Shown piece after piece: positions 11,056 through 22,915 of a stretch of DNA of 64,000 nt. How positions within the stretch are numbered: position 1 is the stretch's first letter; every line of letters begins with the position of its first letter. The stretch is from Takakia lepidozioides (taxonomy: Eukaryota; Streptophyta; Takakiopsida; Takakiales; Takakiaceae), in assembly GCA_030704615.1 (NCBI GenBank), contig CM060733.1:33914001-33978000 (forward strand), given 5' to 3'. The translations under genes were made by a program, and so were the position numbers. The notes under the pieces were generated by a model. The model saw only the letters and a program-made list of their open reading frames with translations. It made no database searches and was not told the DNA's origin.

Positions 11056-12341
11056 GGGGCTGAAGAGAGGCTTGAAACATTAGCCCTGGAGGATTGGGTA
11101 GCTCTTGGAATTTGTGTAAACAGAGGTAGCAAGTACCTTGAAAGACTCAAGGAGTACAATGCCAAATTGGCTAAGATATTGGAACAGGATGCTAGTGAAC
11201 TGTCTTATTGGGAGGAAAAAAGAGCTGCAATTGAAGAAGCACTTAGGTTGGCAAACCCGGATAATGAACAGCCTGCTTCCACATAGAAATCTTCCAACGC
11301 CATGGAAAAAGATTTTATTCCATCAGTGACTAACCATCCTATTCTAGGACACATGATTCTGCCTGAAGGAGAAAAAGATGCAATAAGGGATTTCTGTGAG
11401 CAGGTTGAGCTCTCTCAAGTGGAGAAAGAGAGGACTGCTAGAGCAACACCTGGTAACCAACAGTTCGTCCCTTGGTTGCCTCCAAGGGCCGTGGAGCTTG
11501 AGGTAGCAAATAACGACCACATGATGTGGCACCCGCATGCAAACATCAATCTGATGGCTCCCATATCAATTGATATGTGGGTGAAATGGGCCAACCTCAC
11601 ACCTGCAGAATGCAACAGGTGTGCAGCAGATGCAAAAGAAGGCTTCCAAAGGTTAAAAAAAGAACCACTTGTGGTCTCATGGCCTTTGAGGACCTTCTAC
11701 TACAAAATGTGTGATAAGGGGGACAACATGACTTTGAGGACCAAAAATGACCTCCCGACTGGTTTAGCAAGATCTAAGAACCACAAAAGTCAGTTGTTTA
11801 ATTGGCATATGCCATACATCAGATGCAATTGTGGACAAGGTGGTGCGCCACCAGCATGCATCGAAAGTGTAGCATGGTTCGATCACATCGTTTGGTACAT
11901 GCTAAACAACCTTACGATGTTCTTCCCTGTTGATGCATTTCCTTCTATTCAGACCAAGTATTATAATTTCTTGGTGTGGATGATGAAGCTCGATCTGCTG
12001 TTCTGGCACATGTAACCTTTCAGATGACTCAAGAGATTATCATGGAGGCTGCCTGTGAGTTTGCTGCAGATCCTGAAGGTAACCGAATGCTGGTTGAATC
12101 CATCGACAAGATCCATGAAACGAACCTGCAAATCGAGGAAAAGGTAACAAAAGCGCAGGAATTCTTGTTACACACTCAACTCGATTATTTTAAGCTTCGA
12201 GACAAGGAACTAAATCAGACTCAAAAGGATATGGTCTCAGCTATAACGGGCCTCACCAAGGTAATGGGACAAGCCTTTCTAAAGAAAAATGGCATTCCAA
12301 ATGCAGATATCGACAAGGATCGTAGTAGCAACGATGAATGA
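11056..12341 (+). pseudogene. Unidentified broken ORF next to the Harbinger transposase; possible second transposon ORF
   Basis: An open frame starts at the edge of foldback FB5 (EERLETLALEDWVALGI..., coiled-coil-like, ...NPDNEQPAST). It meets an in-frame TAG at 11,284-11,286 and continues in the same frame from MEKDFIPSVTNHPILGHM at 11,302. Near 11,975 the frame must shift by one (YYNFL to GVDDEARSAVLAHVTF) and then runs to a stop at 12,341. The last third is helical and charged. The family was not recognised; it has no clear Myb or trihelix motif. It converges on and slightly overlaps the Harbinger transposase on the other strand. Many PIF/Harbinger elements carry a second DNA-binding ORF, so that role is an inference only. 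Truncation, a stop and a frameshift mark it as decayed. Confidence 0.55.
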
Positions 12342-13531
12342 ATGTTGACATAAGCAGCTTGATCAACTACAATTTCCATGAGTCTTTCGACATCTGCGTA
12401 GTTTCTACTACGAATCAGATTGTGTAAAAGACAGCAAGCTGTGAATACGTCTGGCACAATGACGACGTGTAATTCAGTTTTGTGGAGCATTTCCCTGAAA
12501 GTTTTTTTCATGATTCCAAAACTATTTTCTACAACCGACCTTCCTCGCCTGTGCTTTCAATTATAGAGCAATTCGAGCACTGTAGGTTGCCCATCTCTAA
12601 AACGGTGTCATGATCCAAGAAATACAAGGATACCCTTGTCACCCAATAGGTATGGGGTAAATCCTTCTTGACAACCCTTGGCTCGGTCGAAGAGTCCATG
12701 ATACATTGCTTTGCGGTACAAACCTGAGAGGCGAAGGACTCGGTTGTCGTTCACACTCCCAGGCATGCCAACGTACAAGTCAAGAATTGTTTTTTGGCTA
12801 TCTACTACTGCCTGGGCAACCATTGAGTAACCTGAGGACTTGAAGTAGTAGTAGTCTTCTGCTCCTGGACCTGGTGGTTTTGCGATGGCTATATGCGTGC
12901 CATCTATGGCACCGTGTATGCTTGGAAGGCCATACCACTTCTGGAAGTCCTCCATAACAGTGACCATTTTATTTCCTGTTGGCCATGATATCAAATTGCG
13001 AATGGCCCTAACAACCTCTCTGATAATCAACGATACTGTGGATTTGCCAATCGCGAAGAACTCGCTGCAAGTCAACAGGTTTGCTCCTTGAGCAAGTTTG
13101 TACCGTGTGCAGCACACCCAAACTTCTACAGGAATGGCCAGGCGATATCTGGTGTCTTCTTTTCGAACATGACGTTTTATCTTGTTGCCAATGTAGAGCA
13201 CTGTATCTTTTGTCATACAAAAGTTCTGTATCCAACGTTCACTGTCATATTCGGTGACAAGAAAATGGCTGAACCATGTTGTGCTGCGTGGTTTTACCCA
13301 GTCTCCAAGCTCTGTTCCCAATACTGTGGCAAGATTGCATGACATTCTTCGAGTTCTAATGACAGAGGTCGCAAGAACAAGTTGCATGTTTGCAAGCATC
13401 GATTCTGTATCAAAATCTGGAAGAGTGAAAGGAGGAAATCCATGCGTAGCCCCCAAAGATTGAACGGACTTTTCTGACAAAAGTACAACGAATGTCGTGT
13501 ACATGATGAACTCCTCCAGCGAAAAATCCAT
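12340..13531 (-). pseudogene. PIF/Harbinger-type DDE transposase (DDE_Tnp_4), decayed
   Basis: Reading down from 13,531 the protein starts MDFSLEEFIMY and carries the helix-turn-helix-like segment FFAIGKSTVSLIIREVV. The DDE nuclease motifs follow: GAIDGTHIAI (first Asp), GMPGSVNDNRVL (second Asp) and, after the breaks, VVENSFGIMKKTFREML (Glu). The tail is VFTACCLLHNLIRSRNYADV. This order is diagnostic of the Harbinger nuclease. Around 12,610-12,545 the frame is broken: a shift at GDKG, another near TPF, and a TGA inside LLYN-KHRRGR. The copy should be inactive. It would have cut and pasted DNA with TAA-type target duplication; termini were not securely found. It is convergent with the unidentified ORF to its left. 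Confidence 0.85.
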
Positions 13532-13539
13532 GCTGAAAA

Positions 13540-13790
13540 AATGAAGAGCAAAGAATTCACTTCGAAGAGCGAAGAGCGAAGAGCAAAGAGCGGTGAATGA
13601 GAGAGACGACCGTGTCTCGATAGTACCTGTCTCTCTGCAGGTATAGACGTGGGCTAATTTGAAAAGGTGGTAAGTAGTTTGTCAGTGGTAAATATCCCTA
13701 GGTGTGTACACATGTAGAAAGTGGTAAATCACACCTCTGTTAGTTTGGGGGTAAGGAAATCCCAAAAGCTTAAATTAAATATTCCGCTAG
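13540..13790. other. Spacer between the Harbinger and hAT remnants
   Basis: Immediately upstream of the Harbinger start there is a short (GAAGAGC)n-like microsatellite at about 13,563-13,590. The motif TAGGTGTGTAC occurs at about 13,700 and again at about 13,825, beyond this spacer, and may be a transposon subterminal repeat. No gene is seen. Confidence 0.4.
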
Positions 13791-14071
13791 TGTTAAGGGA
13801 CTTACCACATGCGAGCGTACCACTAGGTGTGTACTGACCTTTAGTGAAAAAACATGAAGGCTAAATCTTAATTGTCATGGGCAGATCAATGAACATCTAT
13901 GATAGTTTTTTCAATGTGTTTCTTGCTGACATAAAGAGCAAATTATAATGCTAACCATAAAAGCGTAACAAGGTGCTAATCTGCTTCATCGTCAATCCCC
14001 TCAAACATATCGCCGTCATTGAGCTCGGCTTCTGCCTCCTCGATAAGGTCCTCCTCAGCACGTAAGAAATC

Positions 14072-16371
14072 TCAGAATGAAGTACCAATTATTGGACCCT
14101 TCGGATCCACACAACCAACTCTAGGATCAGTAGGCCAATTCTTCATGATAACAACTAGCTTGTCCAAGTTTTGAGTGCCAAGACGACACCTACGCAAGCT
14201 TGTGAGAACCCCAGTAATACTGAAAATTCGCTCAGTTTCGATATGAGATCCTGGAATACCGAGAATCTGTCGAGCAATGAAACCCACATGGGGAAATTGT
14301 GTCTCATGTGCCCTCCGCCATGCCAAAGGGTCATCCAACTTAGGATCCACTACCACACGACGAAACACGTTGAGCTCGTTCTTTAACATGGCTCTCAAAG
14401 TATCTCCACTGGAAGATGGCATCCCAAAGATGGAATCCTCCTCATTGGGGGTCGAAGCTGGAGCCTCATTGGCCAAGCTAGGGTTCAGCCATGTATATGC
14501 AGTGACAAGTAATGGCAGCAGTAGCTTAGTGTCGTATTCTAACACCAAGGCAACCATATTGTCCCTGCCACTATAATCAATCATACTTACAAGTGTCTTG
14601 TATCTGTGATCCAACATCATAGCAAGCATATTGTGCCCTTGGTGGCTGAATATCTCACAGCAAAGGAAATAAAAGGATCCAAAACAGTAACAACCTCACG
14701 CATCATGCCAAGACGCAAAAGAACCAATTCATCATCAAAATCAGGGCGAGTTTGAGGAGGAGGCCCTACGTGCTCCAAACGATAAATCTCATGCTTCATC
14801 TTGGTACATATAGTGAGAGCACCATTGAGCACGTCAGACAATAGCCAATATCCTCGATTTTGGTTCAATATGCACTGGTGCACCACTGGAACAAGTGTTT
14901 CAGCAACAATGGAAGCCACAGCCCAAGTCAGAAATGATGGGATTCGTGATTGCAAGGTCAAGGTTTGTTTGCTATAGCACAACTGAATAGCTTCACGAAA
15001 CTCCAAGGTCTCCTGAAAGAGGATTACCTTACTTGCGAAACATGTTTTCACTGGGGTTTTAAGTTTTCGAGATGGCAAGCCGACATCTTTACATGCCCTA
15101 TCTCATTCATGTCTACCTTTTCCACTTTTCTTTGGCCACGTGATCGTCTTCTGCAATGCAGCTTGGGCAGTCTTCAAGTTCACGTGCCTTAAACCAGCCC
15201 CAACCTGAATGTCATTGGTAGCATATTGACATGCCTTGGAAAATGCATGACCAAAGCAGGACCCTACAAATGGCACATTCAAGCTCAAACCATCACATGA
15301 CACAACACTGCTAAGCGCATAAGTAAGGGTGTTCAAAGTCGCACCCTCATCTTTCACAAATGCTATAATCTTGTCTGTCAAGTTATAAGTTGCCAAGAGT
15401 TGTCGCAACTGTATTGCCATGGCATGTCCTGTAGTCTCTGGAGTCTCAAAGAGTCCAGTTGTAATGTGACAGGGCTCCCATGATTCATTCAAGAAGTGCA
15501 CAACCAACACAAATTATGTATCATACCCTGATCGGGACATCCACAGATCGAAGGTAGCTGTAGCCGATACACAACCAGCAAGCGATGGTAACACATATCT
15601 CTCAAGTGTTGTTGCCACCATTTGAGGAAGAACATCCTCCACAAATTGCTTGCGGTTTGGAAATCGAACCCTCCCAGCCTGTCTGAGCATCATCCTTTTG
15701 AGCCAAGTATTTTCAACAGAAGACAAAGGCTGGTAAGTTTTGACAATGTACAAGACCAAGTCCTCATTGAAACGTTGTTGGGCTCCATCTTCCTGCTTGT
15801 AAGGGTTTTGGGAGCCAAAAAAATTAGTGATGGCCCCGGCTGCCACACCTTTCCGCTTCTTGGCACTTTGTCGTTCACCCTCAGCGGCCTTCTTGGCTAT
15901 CTTAGACTTCAATAACTCTTCTCCATGTCGATCAGTGACGTGTTTCTTTATGGCTGTTGTGCCATGCTCTTTATTTTAAGTCACGATGCCTATCCGAGAG
16001 CGGGTCGAACTCCCCTCAGTACTGCAGATTTGAGTGGCAGAATGGCATATGATGCACCTCATCAACTGGGGACTTTGCAAATCAACTTGCCCACCATCAT
16101 TCACCACAAAGAAACCCCACGATGCTGAATTTCTATGATGCACATGCCAGAATTTGAAGTTGGCTCTCAAACGAGGTAGTAACAAGTTCCACACTGCATC
16201 TGGATCAGCACCTAGTTCAGGCTCGGGCTCGGAAGCTTCATACACGATCTCACTGTCCTCAATAGCCTCATCAGTCACACGGCCTTCATACTCTGTCATA
16301 GAAATTGGGGTGATAGTATCAAGGCTGATTGCTTCTTCCAAATTTCCTCTAACCTCTGACATTGCGCACAA
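14072..16371 (-). pseudogene. hAT-family transposase with BED finger and hATC dimerisation domain; three stops, one frameshift
   Basis: One reading frame on the minus strand runs from about 16,371 to 14,630. It is interrupted only by TAA near 15,976, TAA near 15,513 and TGA near 15,103, then shifts by one at AAGGG near 14,630 and continues to 14,072. The N-terminus has a BED-type zinc finger (RCIICHSATQ ... HGTTAIKKHVTDRHGEE). Next is a basic stretch (KKAAEGERQSAKKRKG), then the catalytic core including ATATFDLWMSRSGYDT and FVKDEGATLN. The C-terminus holds the hAT dimerisation motif GSHIETERIFSITGVLTSLR. With only four lesions in about 760 codons it is a recent death. It has no intron signals and would have encoded a cut-and-paste transposase. 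Confidence 0.88.
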
Positions 16372-16714
16372 AAATTAGGAAAGAGTGCAAGCCATATCCC
16401 TAAGTGCACAGAGTACCATAAATAGACCTGCATCGAAGAAGTCATATCTGGAAAAGATGGAGCATGAGTATGAGGAGATGAACATCCCTGCAACATTGTC
16501 CATAATTACGGATGGCCGCCAAAGATCTAGAAACTTGATGCCCCCAGACCTACCGTAATACTCAAAGTCTACTGTCAATCTTGAGCAGTGCACAACGCGT
16601 GCACTAAATGTCACATGCAGGGTGGCGGCAAAAAGCAATATGTCGAGCCACTTGATATATGTATTTGATATTGATATGTGGGAAATATAGTTTTTTTTAG
16701 CCCTCAATCAATAT

Positions 16715-16882
16715 CATCAAAGCCTTATCCAAAGGGTATGGGTATGGGCATCAATATCAGCTGAGCACTTAACCGGGTTATGAACCGGGTATTGTCCAAC
16801 AATGCACCATGTAAGTCCGGGTCCACATACCCGCATTGATACCCGTGTTGATACCCCTACGTACCCAATACCCTTCCAACAC
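16715..16882 (-). repeat. hAT subterminal region rich in GGGTAT / ACCCGG motifs
   Basis: Between the transposase start and the putative terminus there are repeated short motifs on both strands (GGGTATGGGTATGGG, AACCGGGTTATGAACCGGGT, ATACCCGTGTTGATACCC). Such clusters are typical hAT subterminal transposase-binding zones. Assignment to the element rests on position and composition. Confidence 0.5.
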
Positions 16883-17296
16883 TGATTGCGACTTTGCATA
16901 TGTGATCTGAACATACTTATGCATGTGTGTACCAAATATGAGCTTCAACCAAGTTCGTTCAATGGGTCATTCAAGTGTTGAACGCAGCTACGTGTCGTAG
17001 AGACGGAAAACTGCATTTTGCCTACACATGATTTTTTTTTTATTCCATTCTGAAGTCATATGCTTAATGACAGCATATGCAATGTGCATGCAAAATTTGG
17101 GAGTAAAGAAAAGTCATTTGGACCCAGAACCATATTTTCTTCTCTCATTTGCACTCCAAAGTTGAGTTATCTTCAGCTTCATGCACTCTTCATAAAAAGT
17201 TTTGCTTCAACAGTTGCTATGCATCCTTGTGAGGCTTGAACTGGAATTTGCAGCGTTGGAGAGACTGAGTAGGTGATGGAAGCAGGGGAATGGCTG

Positions 17297-18129
17297 CTAG
17301 TGGGACAACTGATGTGACTGGCTGCGACACCGGGGGCGCTTCAATAGATAGAAATTGAGATACTTGCATATCGGAGGAGCTGGAGGAATTGTCTTGGCCC
17401 TTATTGTACTTGGAATAGTTGATGTGTTCTTCAAGACGGTTCTTTTAATCTGCTCATTTTCCTCATGAACTTTAGATTTCAAAATGGCATGTAAGATGGT
17501 GAACCCATTCTGCAGGATGATCTTCTGATCATTGTGGGGTTGTCCACAACTGTTGGAAGATTGAAGGGGTCTGGTTGGACCCAATCTTCCCTTGATACAA
17601 GCCCTGGTTGCAACATGTCTTTCTCTTCCATAATTGCTAGAATCTGTGTGGAAGGGGTAAGGCTGGCCCCAAGCCCCGGACAATCCTCAATATATGTTCG
17701 GGTCAGATAATCTCAGAGTGCAGGTGGAGAGTAAGGTGAGTGAGGTGAACCTGGAAAAACCTTTGAATTTTGTTGTGAAATGTAGGAATAGGGCTGCAGT
17801 CCTGAGTCAATCGGCATAAAATTGGAGATGTCCTGCACTGTGATCCAAAGAGATTCCATGTCGAATCCATCATGTCCGGTGATGAGAAAAGATGTTCTCT
17901 TCCATTGAACGAGAGTATAGCCCAAGAGGAGGGTGCGCACCTTTTGCCGTTGTGGCTTCCACCAAAGCCACTTCAGCAGATTGTGTATAAGCTCAACACT
18001 ACAACCCACATCGATCCATTTGGGTTGCTGACAGGTGTAGAAGTGTTGGGCTATCGCATTGCACTCTATATTCACAACACGTTCATTTATAGGTGACTGT
18101 TTTTTGTTGCTTGCATCGCTAGGTCCCAA
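17297..18129 (-). other. Two adjoining unidentified open frames, probably decayed transposon coding
   Basis: Minus-strand frames 18,129-17,713 (contains NAIAQHFYTCQQPKWIDVG and LLLGYTLVQWKRTSFL) and 17,683-17,297 (contains NGFTILHAILKSKVHEENEQ) follow one another with a stop and a shift between them. No domain was recognised. They lie between a hAT element and other transposon fragments, so a transposon origin is likely but unproven. They could also be chance frames. Confidence 0.3.
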
Positions 18130-18144
18130 GGGAGTGGATATTGG

Positions 18145-18354
18145 GTGAAGATGAGGGAGGAATGGAGCCCTTGGTATACGGCAATCCCGAACACTGTCAG
18201 TGCCACTGGTAGTGTTGAGTGCAACATATGTGGATTAAAGCTTTCTTATCGTAAGGATCGGTTGCTTGCTCACCTCGGCTATAAAGGTGTGAAGAGCGCT
18301 GGGGTGGGTTTATGCCCCAAAGCATCTATGCAGGTAAAAAGCCACTTTGCCTAG
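18145..18354 (+). pseudogene. BED zinc-finger fragment of a second hAT transposase
   Basis: The plus-strand frame reads MKMREEWSPWYTAI ... VECNICGLKLSYRKDRLLAHL followed by GVGLCPKAS. The Cys-x2-Cys, the later His, and the 'AHL...KGV...CPKAS' layout are those of plant hAT BED fingers. It stops after 69 codons, and a GTAAAA follows ATGCAG at about 18,331. No downstream catalytic part was found, so this is an N-terminal fragment. It differs from the minus-strand hAT at 14-16 kb. Confidence 0.5.
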
Positions 18355-18497
18355 TGTGGAAGCAATAGGAGTAGGCAGGCGTTTGTAGATCATAGGTGTG
18401 ATATAGATTGACTTGGGGTCTGCTTGCGCCAGATCCTGGGGGGTGCCTTTGAGATAGAGGGAAGGGAAGGATTGAAGCTTGGTGCAGGTTCTGCCCA

Positions 18498-19335
18498 CTA
18501 TTGGATTGTAAGCAACATATGATCTGATGGCCAGAGGGAAGACCTTGGCTTGCAGACGAAATCTTCTACGCTCAATAGAAGAGGGCCGAAAGCGCTTGGG
18601 TGCATGAATCTTGGGGATTGAATGGATTCCTCTGCCGTATAGGTCCCTGCAATTGGAATAAGCGGTCTCCGGGTTGTTTCTCCAGCTTCCAGGCCTGGAA
18701 TGTAAGGTAGAGCAATAATCCTTGGGCTCCAGATATTACCATTCTTGTTCCCCATAGCCTTGGACCAGGGAAATTTGTTGACATTGAAGCCTATGAGATG
18801 GGGGTTAAACGAAAGAGCCTTCTTAGAGGCCTCTTTGGTTTCCAACAAAATAAAAAAGAACCAGTGTTCCCCCTAGCGTGACAGAAATGCTGCTTCAGAT
18901 AGCCCTAGCCTCCCAGATGTTTAATTGCCCAGTCCTTGACAAAGGTACCATTTCCATTGGAAGGAGGGGTGATCTTTGGCCATTGCCTCCTGGAGGTCAA
19001 TGCCTGGGGACAACTGAAGCAGTTCATCACAAAGCTCGTTGAGTGAAGATGCGACTGGGGAGCCATAAGCCTGACGATCGCCGACCCATTGGTGGGGAGG
19101 AGGAGGGGAAATTCCGCGATAGCGAGTTGGGGAGCGCGATCGTGAGGCTGTGGATTGAGCAAGACCCAGTGCAGGCCCAACACGAGCTTCAAAAGCTTGG
19201 GCTTGGTGGGCCTGGAAGAAATTGGTACCTGATGAAGGTTGCTACCAGCGACGAGGTGGGAAATTGATCTCTCGTGCCAGACCATTACGCCAGGGAGCTC
19301 CCTTGGAAGAACGCGGGATCGGGGCCATTGGAAGG
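18498..19335 (-). pseudogene. Decayed ORF of possible retroelement ORF1 type
   Basis: On the minus strand a start MAPIPRSSKGAPWRNG near 19,331 leads through frameshifted pieces to FVKDWAIKHLGG (stop), GYLKQHFCHARGNTGSFLF (shift), and LETKEASKKALSFNPHLIGF with NVNKFPWSKAMGNKNG. The layout 'FVKDW ... FLF.LETKEA..KAL ... PW' resembles the N-terminal ORF (DUF4283-like) of plant LINE or copia elements. The resemblance is weak and from memory. At least two stops or shifts make it a pseudogene. Confidence 0.3.
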
Positions 19336-19799
19336 GAAGAAAACAGTATAAAAGAAACCAGATGTAGAACTAGGGAGAGAGAAAAAAGATAAGGAGAAGG
19401 AGAACTAGATAGAATAGAGCAAGTAGAGAGAGAAAACACCACTAACTGAGAATAGCAGCTAGAATGGCGAAGGAAAACAACCCTGCTACCCAGAAAGCAG
19501 GAAAAGAGGAGGAGAGACCAAGAAATTCTAAGAAACGAAATATATAGAGATTTCGATGCAGGAGGGATATATCTGGAGCTAGAAACGGAAGTTGTGGATA
19601 GCAACTCCAAGACAATCCTAGATAAAGGTACCAGTCGAGCACAAATATCAGTACCGGGAACACTTCCAATGCAGACAAAACAACCAAACAAGCACAATAT
19701 AGGCAGGCCGCTAAACACTTGCGAAGACCCAGAGCAGCGCAAGTTGGAAGGAGGCTAGGAATTGACTCGGATAGCAAACACAGGGGAGCGGGAGAGATA

Positions 19800-22734
19800 G
19801 AATGAATGAGTGAGTTAAGGGGTTGATTGTGAGTTAAAGTTTAGCATTCGTTGTCAGTCTGGAGACTGCACGAGTGATGAAAGTTGCCTGAGAGCGACTT
19901 AGGCCTATTCTCGTTTAGAAGCTGTGAGGAAGGAAGGGTGACCAAAGGGGCAGGGATATAGAGAAGAAAGTCCGGGGAAGGCACTTCGCCATAGACAGCC
20001 ATTGGGGAGCTTCCTCTCTCACCGCAAAACGTGGAGCTCTCGTGTGCTTCGCCATCTCATTCTCTGGATTTTAACTTTTATGATAGTGAATGTAAACATT
20101 AAATATTAGATGCTAACCTTTTGCAATTTTCTTAAAGCATTCATGTTTAAACTTTATAGGCCAAAGCTGCCTCCAATGATATATCGCCATTAGTGCTACC
20201 AAGTACATCAGATACAATATTTTGCATTGCATGTTCATGTTACATGTATGTCTTTGATGTCTTTGTCGTATCTCATATGCGTTTCTTTTGTCTTATGCTT
20301 GGTCATGCCAATCTCGGATCTCCCATTCAGTTCAATCGACCGGTGCAGTCAGTCAACGAGCTCTTAACAAACCCGCTTCTCCAAATGAATATCTTCGAGT
20401 TGGAATGCGACTTCAACTGCTTATATTTCTCTTGCTTTTTTAATTCGATTAAAGGGGCCTTAGGCTGTCCCCTTTCTTATTTATATGAAGCAATTATTAT
20501 ATTCTAATCAGCTTGGATGCCAACTGTACATTGGAAAATAGTCAGTGTTTTTTTGGACATCATCTCCTCCCATTTACCCGAGGCTGTTGTCTCCTCATAT
20601 TCAAACATAGTCGAGGTCTGTCCAATATATTTTGAGGGTCTTGTCGTCTTGTCTCTAGATAATAGATAACTACATCAGTAGTTCCCATATTGCAAACATT
20701 GCTTTCACAAGGAATGTATTGACATTTGGCTGCAAGTCAATGTTGGTTGTCCAGTTTACAAGTAGATATTTATAGAAGAAGAATCGTGTCTCGAATCGAG
20801 AAGAATCTGCAATCATTCTATTCTTCGGTTGCTGTTTTCCCTTCATCTGAGGAATATAAGATTATTAAGACTACTGTGTGTTTACATGACAAAGAATCCG
20901 TATGGAAGCTCAGGACAATTATTTTTTAATTCAGCTCAAAACAATATGACAGATAGTCGCTATATAGAACAAGTGGGAGTGTCGATCTATGGACATTGAA
21001 TGATTTTGAACTATTATGAGAGTATAGATGAGTGCCAAGTTGTTTGAAATAAAAAAAGACAATTGCTCAATATTTTATTTAAATCCTTGATACATTGCTT
21101 GGATTGAGCAGCTGTAGTCAATCTACAAACACAAAGTAAATCAAAGAGTGCTCTATGGGTTCAACTCTAATCCTAGGTTTCACACTGCAGGTTTCAATTG
21201 AGGTATCATCTTGCATTGAAGTATCCACATTATCATTAATTTTAAGCCTATGCGATGGAAGAAAATTGATTAGGTTGTCTATGTTGCAAATTGTGATGAA
21301 ATAAATGTCCTCATATATGATTCTCAGGATTGGGTACATAATGCAGGCTGCTCTTGTTGCGAAAGGATTGCCTATACTTGGGGATGAGAAAAAGACGATG
21401 CTGATCTTCGGAATATTGATCGCTGAAGAAAATGATGGCACACCAAAGATCCTAATTTGTGAACAACCAAAGAAACATGTTGCTCGGGACAAATAGTAGA
21501 TTTGATAACTACTTTCTGAGATTATTTGGATAATCTTATTTGAAGTTAAAAAAAAGACCAATTTGAGACGAGAAGGGCTCCCACCTTCATCAACATGGAC
21601 AATCCAATACTGAGCTCTTATTGGATCGGAAACCCAATCCAAAATTTTAAAATAAAACAGTTCAAACTCTTTGAGCATCAACTTGTAAACTGCCTCACAC
21701 ACAATCTCAACAATAACATCTCCCCGAATTGGTTTTCCGACATGAGAGCAGCCGAGAGTTCTAGGCATTTCACTGCAAGTCAGGAAAACATTAGAAGAAA
21801 ATGAACTGAGTCCGAGAAATGGTGAACCAAAAGTTTCAAATGATAGTATGGATAATAAACCATCACAAATTTTGATTGTGTAATTCCATCAAAGATATCA
21901 TAATCACCACTAGAATTACTAGATAACATCCCACCTACTACTCGAAGTTCTTTTGAGCTCTCAGTTCATTGAAATATGAGTTGTTACTTCCATTAACCCC
22001 GATTCACAAATACTCAACACTATAATTTATGGCTTGCAATCAGATCATGTTTAGAATTAAAACTTTGTTAGGCTTGAACAACACTGCATATCTGATATTA
22101 AAGGAGAAATTATATTGGATGGACCCTAAACATGTATTTTTTGCTTTTTTAAAGTCACCTAATTATATTGAGACATTCAATCAACATAATAAATTACTTC
22201 ATTTCAACATATTAGATTAAGATTTCTTATAAATATAATATAAATTGTGTTTCTTATAATTTTTTTTTCCAACAATTATAATATGAGATTTTAATGTAGA
22301 AATTTATAAAATATTCCGTAGCAATCTTTCAAAAATAAGAAGAAACCAAATAAACTATGTTTTGATCCAACAATTCAATTATAGTATGAGATAGTAGATA
22401 TTTTTAATATAATTCTGTAGCAACAAAGAACTTATAAATATTCATCTCCAATTCATCTCATAAGTACTGAGGTTTACCACTCTCAATTAGATTCTGAAAG
22501 GGGGTTAATTTTTCCCCCTCCTCAAGGGCCTGAATTGCTCCCAGGTTTCCTTTTTGAAAAATAAAAAATAAAATAAAAGATCATGTTTGGACAATTGCAC
22601 CTTACCAACACTGAGTATTCGATAGTACAGAAGCATCATATTAGACGGACCATAAACCTGTATTTATTGCTTTTAATATACCTAATTATATTTCTTCGTC
22701 CTTATGGGAAGAGTCGCTTATTTTTAGAGCTATG
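19800..22734. other. AT-rich region without a recognisable gene
   Basis: Open frames such as 20,193-20,507 (plus) and 21,118-21,768 (minus, 216 codons) have no recognisable domain and AT-rich composition. The latter is the longest and could be a relic. Degenerate direct repeats occur: a GGAC-CCTAAACATGTATTT block at about 22,120 recurs as GGACCATAAACCTGTATTTA at about 22,647. An ATTATAATATGAGAT-like block recurs at about 22,270 and 22,380. Confidence 0.4.
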
Positions 22735-22815
22735 AACAACCAAGTTGTAGCCGAGGGCACTAGCCCTTTAGGGTGAAGAGACACCACAACTTACGGCGTC
22801 ATATATTTATTGGCT
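22735..22815 (-). repeat. SINE-like tail fragment (ATATATGACGCC ... GGTGTCTCTT)
   Basis: Read on the minus strand it gives AATATATGACGCCGTAAGTT then GTGGTGTCTCTTCACCC. The same tail is found at about 51,615-51,665, and its front half at about 49,875-49,905. This copy lacks the small hairpin found between ACGC and GTAA in the other two. Dispersed repeat, class uncertain. Confidence 0.45.
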
Positions 22816-22915
22816 CTTCTTTATTTTAAAGAAGAGAGTATACATCAGTGTCAAAAATCGCTAAAATCACGAAGCCTGTGTTGTGCCTCCTCTCTTTTGC
22901 TGAAAACTACCGTAG

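Larger units (their letters stand above)
13791..16882 (-). mobile_element. Probable extent of the hAT element
   Basis: Read on the minus strand, the right end starts CAGTGTTGGAAGGGTATTGG at 16,882, a hAT-like terminus. A similar AGTGTTAAGGG lies at about 13,791 on the plus strand in the expected inverted orientation. The match is imperfect. No clean 8-bp target duplication was seen: ATTCCGCT on the left resembles but does not equal ATTGCGAC on the right. Inside the right end is a GGGTAT/ACCCGG-rich subterminal zone. Boundaries are tentative. Confidence 0.4.

Noticed and set aside
21118-21768. 216-codon minus-strand frame in AT-rich DNA
   Set aside because: Long, but no recognisable domain, splice context or repeat partner; kept only as a note in the region entry.
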